Of a DNA stretch of 64,000 nucleotides, positions 62,201 through 64,000 are shown one piece after another. The stretch covers positions 1,054,001 to 1,118,000 of the forward strand of contig NZ_AP025511.1 of assembly GCF_024347635.1 (NCBI RefSeq), written 5' to 3'. How positions within the stretch are numbered: the stretch's first letter is position 1; each line of letters opens with the position of its first letter. This stretch comes from Vibrio tasmaniensis (GTDB lineage Bacteria; Pseudomonadota; Gammaproteobacteria; Enterobacterales; Vibrionaceae). The notes beneath the pieces were generated by a model that worked only from the letters and a program-made list of their open reading frames with translations, did no database searches and was not told where the DNA came from. Made by a program: the position numbers and the translations under genes.

Positions 62201-62653
62201 TTATTCAGCAACAATTTGAGGTGCTCGTGCAACCACACGGGTACATAAATATTCTTCGACATCTTTTTCTACAGAAACGCTTTCTGTTACCCAGGTAAAC
62301 TTCATTAACTGGTTGGTTAGTTGTTTTGTGGTCGATTTAGCGGTTACGGTTGTAGTCACAACATTGTCTTTACGATCAGCTGTTACAATCTTCTTTTTCT
62401 CCGAGGTTCGATTTGTATCGAGCTCTTTTTGCACCATGGCTTCGAGAGATGCGGCTAGCGATGCTCTCGCCTCCATTGAAGCGATGTCCATATCAAGCGT
62501 CATGTCTCCCATACTTTCAACACAAGCAACACCCGCGATTAAGCCTTCAGGCAAATCAAATTGTGGGTTCATGCGCCAGCTAGGAAATTCGGAGTTAGCG
62601 GCTGCTTGAAATGACAATGTAGTAATTGCAGCGATAATTAGAGTCTTTTTCAT
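62201..62653 (-). CDS. LPP20-like exported protein
   Basis: 150 residues. Signal peptide 1-19 (ending QAAA). SWRMNPQFDLPEGLIAGVACVESMGDMTLDMDIASMEARASLAASLEAMV follows the LPP20/FlgP-type pattern of a W-x-x-N-P strand, a G-V-A/G strand and an Ala-rich helix that folds as a small alpha/beta domain, although the lipobox Cys is missing, so it is likely a periplasmic form. The gap to the transglycosylase is nine bases. Confidence 0.72.
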   Translation of the reverse strand: MKKTLIIAAITTLSFQAAANSEFPSWRMNPQFDLPEGLIAGVACVESMGDMTLDMDIASMEARASLAASLEAMVQKELDTNRTSEKKKIVTADRKDNVVTTTVTAKSTTKQLTNQLMKFTWVTESVSVEKDVEEYLCTRVVARAPQIVAE

Positions 62654-62662
62654 GTTTTATCC

Positions 62663-63886
62663 TTAAATCATATTCTTTTCGTAATTAACTTCTGCTTTAC
62701 TTACTTTTTTCAAGTAGTTACGAGTTTCCGCAGCAGAATGCTTTTGTTGGATAGTTTGGAATACTTGTTGTGGTTCAAGCTGGTTAATATTCTTGATTGC
62801 AACTGAGCGTTTGCCACCGAAAATGTGATAGATTGGCCCCATACCTCCGTTGTAAGCCGCTGTTATGCAGTACTTTAAGCTCTCTTCATTGGTAACGCCT
62901 TTGAAGTAGCGAGATCGTAGTAAGTGCAAATAAGCGGTACCGACCTCAATGTTTTTTTCGGGGTCGAATAAGTATTCTTTATTCAGTAACTGCTGTTCAC
63001 CAAATAGGAAGTTTGTCGCATCTAATCCTGCGGAACTTGGGACAATTTGCATCAGGCCAAAGGCAGGAACATGTGAGGTTGCTGTAGGATCGAAAGCGCT
63101 TTCTGTTTTGATGATAGACAGGATAAATTCAGGCTCAAGTTTGTATTTTTCTGCGTAAACTTCAACGGTATCAAAAAAGCGTTGTTCTTTACGATTAAGC
63201 CAACTTGGCGGAAAAGAAATAACGGCTTTGAGAACGGTATTGCCTTTACTGTCTTTGGCTTTGGTCACGGCCACAGTTTCAAGAGCCTTGTCTAACTCTT
63301 GAGCCTGAACCTTTGGTGTTTCGGAAACGGGTAAGAATGTCTTGTCACTGAGTTTCTCAACATTTGTTGCTTCAATCAGTTCAGAGGTATAAGCATCGGC
63401 TTGTTGGGCTTCGCCTATGGTCAGCTGAGACGTGCGCACGATCTCTTCTTTGAGTTCTTCTATTGAGGTTGTTTCACCTGCAATAGTGGTGACTTGAATC
63501 GTATTTTTCTCGAAGTTAACTTCACGCTTTATTTGTAGAGAGGGGCTGTAGCTGACCCACTTAAATTGGTCGCTAAAGGTAGGATTATCCCAAGATTCTG
63601 AAACTTTGATTTTAAACTTATCAAACTCTTGTTGAGCTTGCGCCACATATTGATCGAATTCGCAGTTCTTTTGCACTTTGTAAAGATCAAATTGGGCTTC
63701 ACTGCAGAGTTTGTATTTTTCAAACTCATCTTTCGCTTCAAAAGGTTGATTGACAAAATGTTCGACGCTAGGGCAACTTTGTTCGGTAATTGAAAGTTCA
63801 CACGCTTGCTGCAGCGTATCTGCAGATGCCCATCCACTAGAGATCAGTATCGCTAAAGGGGATAGCTGGCAAATTATTTTCTTCAT
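62663..63886 (-). CDS. MltC-like lytic transglycosylase
   Basis: 407 residues, longer than MltC. Signal peptide about 1-22 (ending ASA-DT) without a lipobox. A Lys/Glu-rich helical region at 45-95 precedes an N-terminal domain like that of MltC (about 100-225), then a C-terminal SLT goose-lysozyme-like domain from about 235. Catalytic Glu262 is in SIIKTESAFDPTATS, followed by FGLMQIVPSSAG and ITAAYNGGMG with the usual AYNxG. Cleaves peptidoglycan glycan strands. Operon head among the complete genes here; a 22-base gap separates it from the partial gene upstream. Confidence 0.88.
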   Translation of the reverse strand: MKKIICQLSPLAILISSGWASADTLQQACELSITEQSCPSVEHFVNQPFEAKDEFEKYKLCSEAQFDLYKVQKNCEFDQYVAQAQQEFDKFKIKVSESWDNPTFSDQFKWVSYSPSLQIKREVNFEKNTIQVTTIAGETTSIEELKEEIVRTSQLTIGEAQQADAYTSELIEATNVEKLSDKTFLPVSETPKVQAQELDKALETVAVTKAKDSKGNTVLKAVISFPPSWLNRKEQRFFDTVEVYAEKYKLEPEFILSIIKTESAFDPTATSHVPAFGLMQIVPSSAGLDATNFLFGEQQLLNKEYLFDPEKNIEVGTAYLHLLRSRYFKGVTNEESLKYCITAAYNGGMGPIYHIFGGKRSVAIKNINQLEPQQVFQTIQQKHSAAETRNYLKKVSKAEVNYEKNMI

Positions 63887-63907
63887 ATCTGTTCCTTGAC
63901 CGAGGGG

Positions 63908-64000
63908 TTAACCTTTCTCTATCGAGAGTCGTTCCATGACAAAATCACAGTGCTCGAAATAGTTCAGGATCAACCCAAACCCTGGAGTGTCTGTTGATAA
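63908..64000 (-). CDS. C-terminal end of an upstream gene (partial)
   Basis: The minus-strand frame from the window edge is open for 30 codons and ends in TAA at 63908-63910, 22 bases before the transglycosylase start. It reads FGLILNYFEHCDFVMERLSI near the end. Same direction and spacing as the following genes suggest it belongs to the operon. Too short to identify. Confidence 0.5.
   Translation of the reverse strand, partial: LSTDTPGFGLILNYFEHCDFVMERLSIEKG

Overview
The window reads as a stretch of a Vibrio chromosome, most likely a secondary chromosome of a marine species near the splendidus clade. Supports are the moderate GC content, the gene families (a small DUF2999-type protein, a PACE exporter, a fec and a vct/fat-type iron uptake system, an HMP/thiamine salvage operon under a TPP riboswitch, an unlinked acetate kinase gene) and the mix of accessory transport and regulator genes. 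The species is inference. No rRNA, tRNA, CRISPR array, prophage or intact insertion sequence was seen.

Layout. 1-3231: the RGG-rich tail of a probable RNA helicase, an octamer array, ackA, and a small orphan gene enclosed by two copies of the ackA 3' end plus terminator. 3794-11999: iron uptake, with a TonB-dependent siderophore receptor followed by a complete fecABCDE-like ferric citrate system. 12152-22785: small regulator/enzyme/exporter units (LysR with zinc-type dehydrogenase, DMT and MATE exporters, VOC protein, secreted CIA30-like and heme-barrel-like proteins). 23167-26364: a receiver-CheC fusion with a PAS protein, then guaC behind an unusual leader.

26639-37012 is the most distinctive block. 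A sulfatase, an anaerobic-type sulfatase maturase, a MoxR ATPase, a DUF58 protein, a DUF4381 protein, two von Willebrand A (Bat-type) membrane proteins and a BatD-like protein lie on the minus strand. From the maturase down they overlap or nearly touch. A divergent LysR gene faces the sulfatase across a perfect 15-bp inverted repeat. The sulfatase has the serine-type active-site motif that the maturase family converts to formylglycine, and the MoxR/VWA proteins probably act as a membrane chaperone or assembly machine for it or its partners.

37433-42063 holds a GST, a TPR/DUF218 exported protein, the DUF2999 protein, and an AraC regulator with a DMT exporter. 42168-47458 is thiamine precursor salvage: TPP riboswitch, thiD, an HMP-type ABC transporter (ATPase, permease, binding protein), tenA and thiM. 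thiE sits apart at 49814, beyond a chemoreceptor gene on the opposite strand. 50559-56496 carries a LysR/PACE exporter pair, a three-gene membrane operon (4-TM protein, AI-2E/PerM family, potassium channel) and orphans. 57467-61172 is a second Fur-type iron-siderophore ABC transporter, with a strong terminator-like hairpin after the binding-protein gene. 61373-64000 is an envelope operon of a MltC-like lytic transglycosylase, an LPP20-like exported protein and an anchored unknown, preceded by a gene cut by the window end.
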